Part shown: positions 36,461-50,276 of the stretch, one piece after another | How the letters are laid out: every line of letters begins with the position of its first letter | Position numbering within the stretch: the stretch's first letter is position 1 | From: Tetrahymena thermophila SB210 | Lineage: Eukaryota > Ciliophora > Oligohymenophorea > Hymenostomatida > Tetrahymenidae | NCBI RefSeq assembly: GCF_000189635.1 | Contig: NW_002476218.1 | Span: 186,001 to 250,000 of the forward strand | DNA length: 64,000 nt | Direction: 5' to 3' | Notes under the pieces: model-generated | What the model was told of the DNA's origin: nothing | What the model saw: the letters and a program-made list of their open reading frames with translations, nothing else | The model's database searches: none | Made by a program: the position numbers and the translations under genes

Positions 36461-38039
36461 AAAAAATTATTTATAATTACTTAATAAATAAATAAAATGA
36501 TAAAAAATTACTTATATAAACCAAAAAAATCACTTTTAAGCAAATTTATTTAAAAAATAAATCATAGTCATAGAATTTTAATTTAATTAAATTTACAAAA
36601 CATTATATTAAATAGGAAAAAAGTTCTTTAAATTATTTTTAAATGTAAAAAATCAAAATTAATTTTAAGGAAGTAATCATTTTGGAGTAAAAATTAAAAA
36701 AATAAATAAATCTCTACAACCCCTTATTATCTAGCTTACTTGTTTTTACTTTTTTAGTTTTTTTTATAACTTTTTAATTATTTTATTTCTAAATGACTTT
36801 TAAAAGTCTAAAAAATCTTCGTTTATATGACATGGATGAAAGCATTAATTACCTTATTACCTTTTATAAAAAAAATCTAAAATCTTATAATTAAGCTTTA
36901 AAATTAGATTATTTTATAAGTATTATATTTTTTTACATAAAAAATTTATTATTTCTTATTTCTGTGTTATTAAAGATTTGAGATTTTTTTAAATAAACCT
37001 TTTTAGATTTAAAATACACTACTAATTTGAATTAAAGTTTTGAGGTATCAGCAAAATTAAATAGAAGAATAAGTAAATATTATAAGATTTATATTGTAAA
37101 TAATTTCCTGTATTAAAATTGTATTTTTTAACTTATTGTTTTTTAATAAAACTAACTTTTTTATTTATATTTTATAAATTTTATAATATTTTTAAGTTTA
37201 AAATAATTTCAATTTAACTGAAAAATTATTTGTAATAGTAGTCTTTTAAAGATTAAAGTAGAAAGTAGATAGGTAGGTGTCTTTCTTTATTTATATCATC
37301 AAATAGTTTTTGATTGCAAGATTTACAAATTTAACTTTGGGAGATAATTTAACTACGTGTCTGACTTTAAAAAATAAATAGATATTGATAAAATATAAAT
37401 ACTGAAGATTTTTGTTTTTATTTATTTATTTAATGCTTCTACAAGAATTAAAAAAGAAAGTAAATTATTGATAAATAATAATTGGTCAACAATGAGATTT
37501 AGTTGAACATTACTGCTTAAACTTTAAATTTTTGTGTGTTGTTTAAATGAAAATGTTTTATATTTGAAAGTACTTTGTAATTTATTTGATTTTGAACTAT
37601 AAGAGAAGCAAATAATAAAATTAATACAAAAGATACGCATTAACGATATAGAAATTTGACATTTTACATAATGTGAAGTAGATTATAAAAAGATAGTTAG
37701 CCTTTATCAATATTTTATATCTATTGTCTTTCAATAAGTTGATAGAGTGTTTTAGTTTAACGTTGCATAAAAGCATTAAATTTATTTATATTTGTTGTGC
37801 ATGATTGATAGATTGATTGCTATGAATTTTAGTCTGTTTTTTGTTACTATTGATTGACTTTTTTTAATTGTTCGCTAACCTAAAACTTTGCTTGGACAAC
37901 CACTTAAATAAAGATTTCATGAGATATAAGATATTTTTTGACTATTATTTTTTAATGCTAGGAGCTTAATTATAAAATTAAGTATTAATCAGTTGAGGAA
38001 TATTTATTTATGAAAAGTAGTTATTAGATTTAGAGCTTC
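36461..38039. other. Convergent intergenic region
   Basis: 1.6 kb between the convergent surface-protein gene (plus) and Sec61 beta (minus). A/T-rich, with short TTTAT runs; no coding frame or RNA gene was found. Confidence 0.6.
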
Positions 38040-38500
38040 TCAAGCATCAGTAGTAGTAGCACCAGTAGGAGCAGAACCACCACGTAATTTACCGAAGATG
38101 TGTAAAAGGAGAACAATACCCATATAAACCAAAGAGATAATCAATACACTTTTAGGTTGAACCTTAATACCAGATTCACCAGAGTAGTATTTTTCGCTGA
38201 TCTTGGAGGAACCAGTAGAAGTCTTAGCTAAAGTATTTAAAATAAGAAAGTTTATTAATAAATTTTATTTTAATTTGTATAATTATGGAAAATTTGTTAG
38301 CTACTCCATTCCCTCTCTATTTTCAATCAAATTAAAATTGCTCAATAGAATTTAACAACTATATTGCGAAAATTAAGAAGAGTTCTTGAAATAGCTCAAA
38401 TATTAATCAATAGGTTTCATAATTGTTAGATTTAATTACAAGAGGGCTTGGAAGAACCAGTAGATCTCTTGATGGCGGCGGCTTTAGCGGCTTCAGACAT
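38040..38500 (-). CDS. SEC61B: Sec61 beta subunit of the ER protein translocon
   Basis: 82 residues from two exons, with a 212-bp intron (38228-38439) joining in phase. An Ala/Ser/Lys/Gly-rich cytosolic N-terminus carries two similar pieces (RSTGSSK and KTSTGSSK). Next come YYSGESGIKVQPKSVLI and one membrane segment (IISLVYMGIVLLLHIFGKL). The LKV.P..VL...L.F...V..LHI..K pattern and the size are those of Sec61 beta. It is a small tail-anchored subunit of the Sec61 channel that assists co-translational import into the ER. Unlike most family members it continues 14 residues past the membrane segment, with a Gly/Ser/Thr/Ala-rich tail that would lie in the ER lumen. Codon use is biased to C/T-ending codons, as in GRP94. 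Confidence 0.93.
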
Positions 38501-40412
38501 TTTAATTTATTTTTTGTTTTTCTTTTTTTTCTTTGAGTATCTTTTTTAATTTTAAGTTAATTTAATTATATGATATTCAAGGGTATTTATTTTCTTTGTT
38601 TTTAATTTAATGACATTCAATACTTTCCCTAAACACGTGTTTTAGATAATAAATTTATTGATGCAAAACACATATTCATTCATTCAATATTCAATTAATT
38701 ACAATTCACTCACTATAAAATAATCAATCATTCAAAACTGCTAATTACTTGGATACTAAAAATCAATTAAGATAAATCTTATCACGTGCATACGTTTTGA
38801 CTATGATTGCGATTAATTTATAATTCTTCTATCTTTTTGCAAATACTACATAATTCTAATCAATATTAATAAAATTGAATGAGTGATTTTATGTATTTCA
38901 TAAATTTTAGCAAACATAAGCGAGGAACTCAAAGTAACTTCTTAGCTAGTGAAATAATATCGATTCCTATTAAATTACAACACTAGGAAATTAGTTTTTA
39001 GATGTCATAGTATCAAAGTTTTTTCTTAATTTCAGTATAAATATGAATAATTAGTTGTCGTTATATGCAACATGTTGAAATGTCATTATTCCTATTTATG
39101 AATTAAAATTTAGAAGATAAATAAAAATTGTGATCAAATTAAATGCATCAACATATTAATATTCATAAGCCATGTATTAACTAAAATATTTTAAATTGTT
39201 ATTATCTAATTCAAAGGCAAAATCATCATTATTTGTATAACACAGAATATTGCAAATATATCTAGTAAATTAAAGCCAATATGTATGTATGTATTTAAAC
39301 AACATAAATATTTTTTAATTTGCAATAATAAGATGAAAATATAAAAAAGAATTAAAAAGTTTATAATATTTAGCTTTAAAAATTTATTTAGCATTTTTCG
39401 AAATTTTTATTATTTTAAGCATAATTTCTATTTATAGGAAATAGACTGAATGTTTTATATTTAATAAAGCAAAAAAACTTATCTGTTATTTAGGAGATAA
39501 CAAAATAATAAATTCCAATAGAAATCATTTAAAATATTTTTTTTAATAATTAAAAAATATCTTTAAATTATAGAATTTTCCATCAGAAAAAAAAATTTTT
39601 GTATGCTAAAAACTAGTTTAATCTAAAAAAATATTTAGAAATAATAAATAAAATTTTACTTTGAGTAGATTTATGATTGCATTAAATGAATTTCCTCATT
39701 ATTAAACTAAAGCTTCATAGATACTTAGCTTTATATTAAATGCAATTTTATTTTAAAAAAAGCATCTACAAAATTTTTCATTTTTTTTTTTTGTTATGAT
39801 CAATCAGTTACATTGTAAACATTTTTAATGCTTAAACAAAAATGTATTTATTTATTTATTTTAAATGAATTATTATTTTATTTTTTTTATATACTTGTTA
39901 ATATATTTTTTATATTTCTAAACTATAAAATTTTTTTTAAGTAAATGAAATAATTAGAATTTTTAATTAGCAGATACCCTAGCAAGATAAAGATTATAAT
40001 GAAAGTAAAAGAAATTTGAGAGGTATTAAATTTTTGAAATACATAAATCGCTAGGGTTTTTGTATTATGAAATGCCTTATATTATGAATACATAGAAGCA
40101 AAAAAACTAAATAAATAAATAAGCAAACAAACAAGCATCATTAACAAACAAATCTAACAAGAAACAATTAAATAATAATAAGAAATATCAAGTTTTCTTG
40201 TAAATCTATATGGAAATTTAATATTTCATTAATATTGTGTGAAAGAAACAAACAACAAGCTAAAAAGGCAAAGCAAAAAATAAAAAGGGCATAAAATTTT
40301 TTAATCAATCATCCCTTCTAACATAAATTTTTGACAGTAAGCACAATAGCTAATATAGAATCTACCTATCTGTTCTGCCACCCTTAAAGCGAAGCGTCTA
40401 ACTTTAACGACT
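38501..40412. other. Divergent intergenic region
   Basis: 1.9 kb between divergent Sec61 beta (minus) and the PHD protein (plus). Apart from the CACGTG sites at 38634 and 38783, only A/T-rich tracts are visible. The last ~110 bp before 40413 are slightly richer in G+C, as expected of a 5' leader. Confidence 0.55.
38630..38643. promoter_or_regulatory. CACGTG palindrome upstream of Sec61 beta
   Basis: TAAACACGTGTTTT, with the core at 38634-38639, lies 134 bp upstream of the Sec61 beta start codon. It shares its flanks (AAACACGTGTTT) with the site upstream of GRP94. A further CACGTG lies at 38783-38788. I noticed no other CACGTG in the window. Confidence 0.4.
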
Positions 40413-43400
40413 ATGAGTGATATAAGTAGTGTAAGCGGAGAAACGGATAGCTAGTTAGACAACATGTTTCCCTAAGATGAAGAAGAAGATGTAGAAGGTT
40501 AAGATAAGCCAATTAACTCGATAGCAAACAATTTTAGAAATAATTAAATGCAAATTGAAAATTCAAAAGTAAATTTTTAAATTAATGGATTTTTCTTTGA
40601 GCAAATAAACCAAAATGCATAACACTTTAGATTAATCATCTATTTTTATTATAGGAAGAAAGCGACTTAGACTTTGATAGCGAAGATGATGATAATTATG
40701 CAGATGATGCAGATAGCGATATTTTTGATGATGAATTAAAAGATTCAAAATTAAAATAATTGTCCAACGGAAACAAAGCTGAATACAAACAATCAAATAA
40801 TAGAAAAGTTGATTACGATAGTGCATTAAATGATTCAAATAGCGTAAGCTAATCCGGTATATAACTTAAAGTAATATTTTTCTTTATCCCCCCTTTTCAA
40901 TGTTTTATTTTTCTTTTAATTCACATAGTCCCCTAATATTTGTTTTTAAATTGTTATAAATGTTCAAGCATAGTCATATTATTTTAGGAAAAAAGGTATA
41001 AAATGTAAATTGCAATGATAAAATAAACTCTTAAAGTTAATTTTAAACTAAAATTCTCCATTAAAAAGTGCTTTGAACTTTAAACTTTATCTCTAATTTA
41101 AAACAATTTTGTTGATTATTCTTTATCAAACATATCTTCTTTTAAAAAAAACTAGACTTAGAATAGCTGCAAAAAGAAACCTAAAAATTTAAGCAAGACC
41201 AAGGAATATAATAGCTATGGAAACAAATAAAATAAATAGAATAAGCACCATTCAAATCAGGACGATTAAGAAGAATATGATAGTGAAGAGCATTAACAAG
41301 ATGAGGATGATGCCTTAGAGGAAGAAGAAGAGTCTTAAGGAGAGGATAATGAGAAGGAGAACTAAGATGACTTTTACAATGAATCCTTCTTATAGTCAAG
41401 TGATAATCTTGACAATCGAGAAAACCTTGATAAATCATCAGATGATTTAGATTTATCATTCTCTAATCAAACTAGTAGACAAGCCACAAGCTAACAGCAG
41501 TCAATTGCAAATGTTGCAATAGGCAAAAGAAAGAATTCATTGAAATTAAACTAATTTACTATGCTTGGATCTCCTAGGGCTAGTAGAAAAAACTCAGATA
41601 TACTTTAAAAAGAGAATTCTATGATATAAGTATCGAAACCTTCTGACAAACTTAAAAAATAATACCGTAAATACCAAGAACTAGCATCATTGATACCAAC
41701 ACTTAGGTATTTTGAATGGTATGAGACAACTGCATTTTAAAATAAGCTTTTGCCAAGTATAAAAAACATTGTTTCTGATTACTTAATTTGTCCATAAATT
41801 ATTTTTGATTAACTTTTTACAGGAGTTTTAATAAATTAATAGCTATTTGATTAATTTTACTCTTATTAGAAAATTAGAAAATTAATTTTAAATTTAAGAA
41901 GTAAAAAACAAACAAATCAAAAAATAAACAACTACTTCTATATTTAACAACTAATCATATCATTTAAAATTTAAAGTTAAATTTTTGACGGCAGCTTCGT
42001 TTTGGTTCATGGTCTGTGCAGAATACTTTCCAAGAAAAATGGCTTACTAAAAAGAAGAAGATATTATAAAGGATTTAAGAAATAGGATAGATAAAATGTA
42101 TATGGAAATTATAAACCGTACTGGAAAATAATAAAATTAAAAATCAAATAGCAGCAATAATTTAAACCAATTTTAAAGTGCTAGTAATTTACAAAACGAT
42201 GATAAATCAGAAGACAGTATTATACAAGAAAATGAAGATCTTAAAACATAAAATGAAAGCGGAGGAGCAAACAATCACTAGGAAGAAAATACAAATAAAG
42301 AATTTGAAATTAATTAAAATGAAGATTCAAAACCTTAGTATCAAGAAAATAAAGAGAGCAATTCAAGAGAAAAATAGAATAAATTGAATTTAGATATAAG
42401 TGTCGAAGGAGAAAATTGTAGTAATCATTAAGAATATGATCAGAATAATGATTTTTAAAAAGAATAAATTTAAAAAGATTAGCAAGTTAATACAAAAGTT
42501 TTAGATAAAAATAATATAGAAAAATAATATTAAACAGAATATATTGATGAATAGCTGCAATACACTTAAAGTAATTCATCTAGTTTTAAAAAGGCTCAAA
42601 CATAATATTATAGTAAACTGTCACAACTCATTTCTGATAAAGAACCTTCTGCATCCTCGAAAGATAGAAGTAAAGATAGCAACACTAAATTAGGAGATGA
42701 CTAAGAGAGCTCTCAGATAACGTGCTCTGAGTAAAACGGTATTTTATATAAGATCAATGAAGATAGCACTTAATAGATAAATATAGAAAAAGAAGCTAAA
42801 AATGAAACTCTTAAAGAAGCGTTTGAAGAAGCAGTAACAGAGAAAATCTAAGAATAGCTTAACAATTTAGAATAGTTTATAAATGATTTTTAACAAAATA
42901 ATTTTATCTCTTAATCTTAAATTTTAGAGGAATCACACAAAGAAAATCAAATTTCTCACAGTAATAATTAGAATTAATAAAAGGCAGAGATAAAGAACTA
43001 AGATGAAAATGAAAACCTCAAGAACGAACAAAAAAATAGTTTGAAAAATCAATTAAATTCGTTAGACAAATAAATAAATTTTATAATAGATTAAAATTAA
43101 ACCAAAGAAATAAACCAAGTCAAATTAAATTACATTAATAAACACGCATACACTTTTGAAGATGAAGTTTATATTATACAAAATAGATTATTTCTCTTGG
43201 AGACATTAAATTACTTCTAAATAATGGAGGAGTCTTCAAATGAAGAAAAATTAATTTAGTTAAAAAATATAGAGTTAGAAAAAATAATTAACCTCCTTAT
43301 CATACGCTACTAATAGCAGTATGAGCAAAACAATAAAGAGTTCGAAAATTTAAAACTTAGAATTAAAGAAGACTTTGAGCAAGAGAGAAGAATTAATGAT

Positions 43401-46400
43401 GTATAAAGCTTAGATTTTAATGATATATTAATAGATTTAAACACAATGAACCCTATAGAAAAAGAATATATAAAATTCTTAGAGTCAAAATAATAATTGG
43501 ATTACAGCTAATCAATCTAAATAATGCAACAACAGTAAAATATTTTAGGAGATTTACCAGATTAGGCTATTGTAGGGTAGCAATCCTTAAAATCTTAGGG
43601 TTCAACAAAGTAAGTTTTAATTAAACATAGTGAAGAAACTAGATGCCAAGTTTGTAATGAGTGTGATTATGCTGATAATGATCTGATCGTTTTTTGTTCA
43701 GTAAATTTTTTTTAATTTTTAATATTTTTAAATATTTTTTTACTATAATTGCAGAGGTGCAACATGTCAGTGCATTAAAAGTGCTATGGTATTGCTTCTC
43801 TACCATAAGAAGATTGGATATGCGACGCATGCATATCCTTTGGACCTAATGCAAAGTATTTAAGATGTGCACTTTGTACTAAAAGAGGAGGAGCTCTTAA
43901 AAGGTCAAAAATGCCTGTAAAAACAAACTTTTTTGAGCATCTTAATACAGATTATCACTCCTATTTAAAAAATCTCCCTGAAGAATTCAGCGATTAACCT
44001 GAAGTTTACGGTAATTATTTTCCATAAAATTATAATATATTCAATATATAAATAATTATAGACACATCACTTTGGGAAAATGATAAGAAGAGAAGTACTA
44101 ACAAATCTCCTCAAAATGATGAAAATTAAGAAGAAACAGAACTCTATTTTGATTTTTAGTATTAAAATAAGGTATATCCACCTGAGGAAATTCAAAAATA
44201 TGAGCCAAAATCAAAGAATATTTGGATCCACCTCACTTGTGCTTTGTGGATATAAGAATGCTATTTTGAAGAGAGATCCTCACTAAATATGATTAGAGGT
44301 AAATTTTTTGATTATTTTAAGAATAATATTTTGATATTTTTTATAAACATATTAAAATTTTAAATAATTTAATTTAATAGGAATAGAAAATATAGATAAG
44401 AAGAGATTCTTGTTAACTTGTTTGATTTGTAAGCAGAAAAGTAATAAATATTTTTTGATAATAAATGGCATTATATTGAATTTATTTTTAATTGAATTTG
44501 AAGAAAGTGGCTGCTGCATTTAGTGTGCAAAAGGTAAATGCTCTGCTTCTTTCCATCCGGAATGTGCTAGGAGAGCAGGACTTTCGCTTGAAGTACGACA
44601 TCTTGAAAAAGTCACTCACTTGGTGTTTTGTTAAAGACATACTCCTTTAAAATTGAGAAGAATTCTTGAACAGAAAGAGAAAAAATATAAAGATGAGATT
44701 CAAAAATTCTGCAGATCTATTGAAAAATACAATGAAACTTATTTCAATGAATATAAAGCCAAAGAAAAATAGAAGGCATTTAAGCCTTCTAAAACCCTGC
44801 TTAAAAAAGCACTTAAAGATTAAGAAAGAGAAGAAAAAGAATTTATGAAAGTAAGTTTAATATAGAATTTTATAAAAATAAATATTTTTATGAAAAATAG
44901 CAATTTAGCCTTTATCTTCTGGAAACACCATAAAATAATTTTGTAATAAACCTCTCTAAAGAATATGATGACTTTGAAGAATCTATAATAGCCTATCATG
45001 TTGTAGATATTAACAGACCAAAATAATAGCATTTAAGAACTTAGATTTCTAAAAATGACGATATTTGGAAAACAATAGAATTTAATGAATATCCTCCAAT
45101 CCATTTGTTTAAATTATATAAAAAGCTCATAAAATCAAAAAAAGTAGAATTTAAAAATATATTTAATAGCCTAAAGAGAATCAAAGATAAAGAGCAAGAA
45201 GAACTTTTTATTAAGCAATAAAAATAAATGAAAAAAGAATAGTAAATGCTGAAAAAGGAGATGCTTCGTTAAGAAAAAGAAAAGAAGAAAATGCTTTAAA
45301 AGCAGAAACAATTAGAAGGTTTGAATCCTCGTAAAATTTTGCACACAGAGAATGATAACATAGAATCTAGCTAAATAAACTAAACAAATGAGTTATCCTT
45401 TCTTGATGACGAAACATCAAAAATGTAGCTATCATAATCGATTTAATAAATCCAAAGAGCAATTTAACCAAAAAGAAAATATAATAAGTAAAAAAAGAAT
45501 AATATTTTAGAAAACAATGCAAGCAGCAATGAAAATGGGTATTCTTACATTCAAAATGAAAGCAATGTTAATTAATCTTAAAATGGAGACTTAAGATTTA
45601 ATCAGCAATCTCATCTAAATGCTGATACAAGTAACTATAACTAAGAAATAGAAAATTCAAATGCTTTTCCTGATATTGTAAGTGCCTCAAGTGATTTTCC
45701 ATTAAAATCTAAATCAAAAGATAAGAAATCCTAAAAAATTAAAGAAAAGCAAAATGAAAAACATATAAAAAATTATAAAAATATTGATTCACAGCAAAGC
45801 TTGGATAAATAAAAGAATCTCAAAAAGAAATTAAATAAGCATAGATCGAAAGGTAACAAACAGCTTTATAAGCAATTTTTTATTTAATTTTATTTAAATT
45901 GTATTTTAATATTTAAAATGATATTTTTTCACTTTTAAAATCAATAAAATGATTAAAAATTGAATTTATAATTTATTATATTTTAATTACAGGTGAATAT
46001 CAATTAAATTCCTAAGGTGAAGAATAATTTGTCTTAAATAAAAGTGCTAAATCAGTGTAAGGTGAAGACGATGATGAAAAGCTTTACTGTTATTGCCAAA
46101 AGCCCTATAATGAAGGTGAATTCATGATATGTAAAAGATTAATGTTTATTTTAAAATTTAATTTAACCAAAACAAAATTTTTTATTTTAGAATGCTAAAA
46201 TTGTGAAGAGTGGTTTCATTTTGAATGTATTGGGTATATTGGAACTGATACAGAGGCTGAAGATATTGATTTTTTTTGTAATGAATGTGATGTAGATGGT
46301 AAATTATTTTAGAGTAAAGAAGAATATGAGCGCTTCTTTGATCCTTAGCAAGCTCTCTACTCTACCTACAAGCAGCTAAAAAATAAAATCACAACTCCAT

Positions 46401-47014
46401 CTTTCAGGTAAAAGCTTATCTTGGAACGTAAAGACTTAGCTTCTGCAAATAGTATTCATAGTAGTACTAACTTAAAAAGCGAAAAGAAGAAAGATAAAAA
46501 AACTACTAGTGGTTTATAAGAAAATGAATCTAATAGCTTAAGCAAGAGCAAGGCATCAAACACAGCAAATAGCTCATAAGATTTGGCAAATAAAAAATTA
46601 CAAAGTAATGAATAGGCTCTTTTATCGTAGCTTATTTAAATAAGTGAAAACTAAATGAAAAAGCAATAAGAAAAATCTAATGGTGTAATGGAGGTTGAGC
46701 TTGTCAACCAATAAATTCCCAAAAATAACCATAATGATTAAGATAAAGAACTTTATGAAGAATTATAAGAGAGTTTTAGTGATATTATGAATTCTAGTTA
46801 AGAAGAAAATAATAGAATAGAAAAAACTATTTCAATAGAAAAAGAAGATAATGAGGAGGAAAGTTTAGAATTATTATATGAAGAATTCACTGATTCATAT
46901 ATTAAATAAAATAACATTATATTAGAAGAAGTTAGTACGATTATTAAATTAAGAAAATTAGAAGATGGAAGCATAATTCTGGTAGAAGATTAGAATATAT
47001 AACCTTAAGAATGA
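40413..47014 (+). CDS. PZP and PHD-finger chromatin reader (BRPF/JADE-like)
   Basis: Roughly 1,870 residues in about 11 exons; early exon borders (40870-41160) are uncertain. The N-terminal ~1,000 residues are acidic and Asn/Gln/Glu-rich. Within them is a more ordered patch (RYFEWYETTAFQNKLLPSIK, about 41706-41765). A PZP module follows. First comes a PHD finger (C..CNECDYADNDLIVFCS.CN..VHQKCYG, 43645-43800), then a CALCTKRGGALK knuckle. Last is an extended PHD (IWIHLTCALWIQECYF; LTCLICKQKESGCCIQC; CSASFHPECARRAGL). A C-terminal canonical PHD (YCYCQKPYNEGEFMI; CQNCEEWFHFECIG; FFCNEC) lies at 46080-46300. PZP modules read histone H3 tails in MYST acetyltransferase scaffolds (BRPF, JADE) and related proteins. 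No acetyltransferase, bromo or PWWP domain is seen here, so it would act as a scaffold or reader in the nucleus. Confidence 0.9.
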
Positions 47015-48410
47015 AACACAAACAAATTTTGATAAAGCTCATCACATCCTATAAATTAGAATGAATGAATAATAAATATACGAATAATGAATAATGAATA
47101 AATGAGTTAATGAATAATATTTAAAAAATAGAAAATAATTTTTAATTGCAGTTATTTATAATATTAATATCAAACAAACAAAAAAATAACACACACTTTC
47201 TTTCAAATCAAATATAAATTAAAATTGAATAATAACAAAGCTTGTAATTAGGAATGAACTTATGAATGAATTAATTTTCGAATGATAAATTCAAATAATG
47301 AACCAACTAACTAATTAACTAACTAACTAATAAATAAACTTTTAAATAAATAAACACACCAACCGATAGTTAAGGGGAAAAGAAAATATGTATAGATAAC
47401 TAATAACTCTAACAAATCAATCACACATATATCATAAATTACATGCATAAATAAATAAATACATACATACAACACATCTGTAATAACCTAATAAAATAAA
47501 AATGTTAACCATATTCTATCTGAATACTAGTTTAAGCCAGTTATTATTTATTAATGTAAATTATACAATTAATTATGATAAAAATATATTTCAATATTTT
47601 TATAAGTTAAAACCTTTTATATAAAAATTAATTAATTAATTTTCTTTAATCGTCCTCAAAATATTTAATTCCTCAACAAATATTATTTTAAAGAATTCTA
47701 TTTATTTATTATTTTTCTTTAGTTTTACTTATTTTATTTTATAGCACAAAAATTAATATTATCACTTGACACAAATGTTACAATTTATTAAATAATAGTT
47801 TTAATGAATGATAAAAGTATCAATTATAGTAAAAATAGTATAAAGACCACATTTAATTTAATATTTATTTATTTTTATATTCCTTTATTTTATATGTAAT
47901 TTTGAAAACTTCGTATAATTTATATTAACCCAAACCAAACCAAATTAAACTAATCTAAATCGAATGAATATATAATGAAAGGTAGTATCTTGAATTAGTT
48001 TTTGGATGTATACATCAAAAAATATACTTTATGAGATAGAATTATTGGTCATTTCATGTATCATATTTAAATTAATAGAGAACATTTAGAACTTAAAAGA
48101 TATTTTTTCATTCATACTTAAAATATGTTGAAGCAAAATTTAAATGAATAGATAAGTGTTATTGTCCTGTAGTGAGGCATTTATTTTATTTACAAAAGTT
48201 ATCTTATAAAGAAAGGTCGATAAATAGTCTGCATTATTTTATTATTTGAAACTAAAAAAATGAGTATTTTAAATAGTAGTAATCAATAAAAAGTGATTAG
48301 CAATTATATTTATCAAGAAACTAGAAGCAAAACTTTAATAAAGCTGTAAAAATATATAACAAGCTTTACTACTTATTAATTAATTAAATAAATAGATAGA
48401 TAGATAAATA
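47015..48410. other. Intergenic with short simple repeats
   Basis: 1.4 kb with AATGAATAA-like repeats (about 47060-47110), CTAACTAA repeats (47308-47332) and ATAGATAG repeats just before the next start codon. No frame or RNA gene. Confidence 0.6.
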
Positions 48411-50276
48411 ATGAGTGTAGAAACTCCGAAAGATAGTTTCGTGGGTATATCTAGTGATATGCCTTCCTACCTCTAGTCAAAATTCAGTAAAATTGCAGAT
48501 ACTCCTAAATCACGCCCTTAAGGGAAAAGAATTATAGAATCTAAGATTGGCATAAGCTATGAAAGTCCATCTTACTTTCGTACTCAGCATGGGTTAGTGA
48601 GTTCAGATACTTACAAGAATCCTTTTTTATCAGGCAAGTAGAGTGACGGAATTGTTTCTCCTTTAAAGAATAAGCAAACATTTAGCATATTTAATAAATT
48701 AAATGAAGACTAGAAGAAAGATTTCTTTTATATCAAAGAAATAAAAACTCAACCTATTTACAAGTACATCAATCGTTTTTAATTCAAATGTTTTGTTTTT
48801 GTTCGCACATAGAAATTAGCTTGTGTTTTATATAAAAGCAAGATAAATTATATATTTTATCATCTCAAAAAATGATTTAGATGATTTTAAAGGGTTATAA
48901 AATATTTAGCTAATTTCTGAGTTGGAATTTATTTATTGCTAATAATGAATTTTTATTTTTGTAATCCGCCATATTTTTTAATTATTATCTAAACACTACA
49001 ATTAGTCTACTGACCCATTAAAAGGTAGATGTTGGCAATATAGAGTTGCAAATAAATGAAAGGCCTAAATTTAATGATGAATATAAAAAACTATAAGAAT
49101 CTATATCAACTCCATTTCATCGCAAAACAAGTAATTATTTTTTCTAAATTTCTTTGCAAGAAAAACCTTAAAATAAATATTTGCTTTATAATCAATTTTA
49201 TCAAAAAATACTATACTGGTTGTAATAGTTTTATTATTTAGGAGGTAATTGATTATTTTACAATAATAAAGATTAGTTTACAGACTTCGTAGAGCGTAAT
49301 GATGTAATGAATGTTTATGGACATCTGAATTAAAGAGAAAGAGCTACAGAATTTAAGAAAGTAACTTTAAACAATTTATAAATTAGCCAATATAATTTTC
49401 ATTTCTTTAACTTGCAAAATTTCAAAGGTTAAAGATTATACATTAGACTAAGATAAATTAAATTTGATTAAGACAGTAAGAGAAAACAGTCAACCTTCCC
49501 GCTTATCAAGATACAATAATTCAATGTCGGGTTTAACACCTCGTCTAGTATAAAATAATTACTCTGATACAATTACAAACTAAACAGCATCAATTATACA
49601 TGCAGCTAAAAAATCACTATTGTAATAAACTTATTTCAAATGTCATCTTCTAAATAATTAATACCTTCATAATAAAAATTTAAATAAATTTATTTATACT
49701 AAACTTAGATTATTATATAATAAATTTAAATTATAAATTTTGTATGTTATCAAAAAATATTTATAAAGAGATTTTTTATTTTATTAAAAAGCAACCCTGC
49801 TAGCATCTTAAATATATAAGAAAAAGGAATAGATTTTACTACAGCAGCAGCTTAAACTCTTCAAACTAATAATTCATTCATAATTAAAGATGAATTAGAA
49901 AACTCAAAGTCAAGAAATATTAGTTATTAAAATAATTAGACTAGTAGAAACGAATAAAATGAATCAAGTAAAGATAGATATTTAGTAAATCAATCTTTAT
50001 CTAAAAGTAAGTTGCAAACCTCATTCATTAGACAGACTCTTCACCACAAAGTCCCCAGAAAAATTATTTAAACTAAATATGATAAGTAAATTAAATAATC
50101 CAAATAAACCAATTAAAAAGGATCTATTTTAAAAATCAAGATTAAAAGAAGAAGAAAGTGCTTAAGAATTGAAATGTATAGATGAGTTTGAACAACATTT
50201 ACGTTTTATATAAGGAAATAATTTTGGTGGTAGAAACTAAGGATCTGTCTTCTTTAAAGATTCAAAAAGAAGATGA
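48411..50276 (+). CDS. Hypothetical protein, multi-exon
   Basis: Five or six exons can be chained. Exon 1 (48411 to about 48789) encodes MSVETPKDSFVGISSDMPSY onward. Exons near 49026-49128, 49273-49377, 49429-49641 and 49790 onward are Ser/Asn/Thr-rich. The final exon ends FFKDSKRR before TGA at 50274-50276. Keeping the strongly coding-like last ~80 residues requires either a 25-bp GT-AG intron at 50007-50031 or a frame change there. Without it the frame ends at a TGA near 50181. No domain, signal peptide or membrane segment is recognised. Repeated short Ser/Pro patches suggest a disordered, perhaps phosphorylated protein. Confidence 0.6.
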
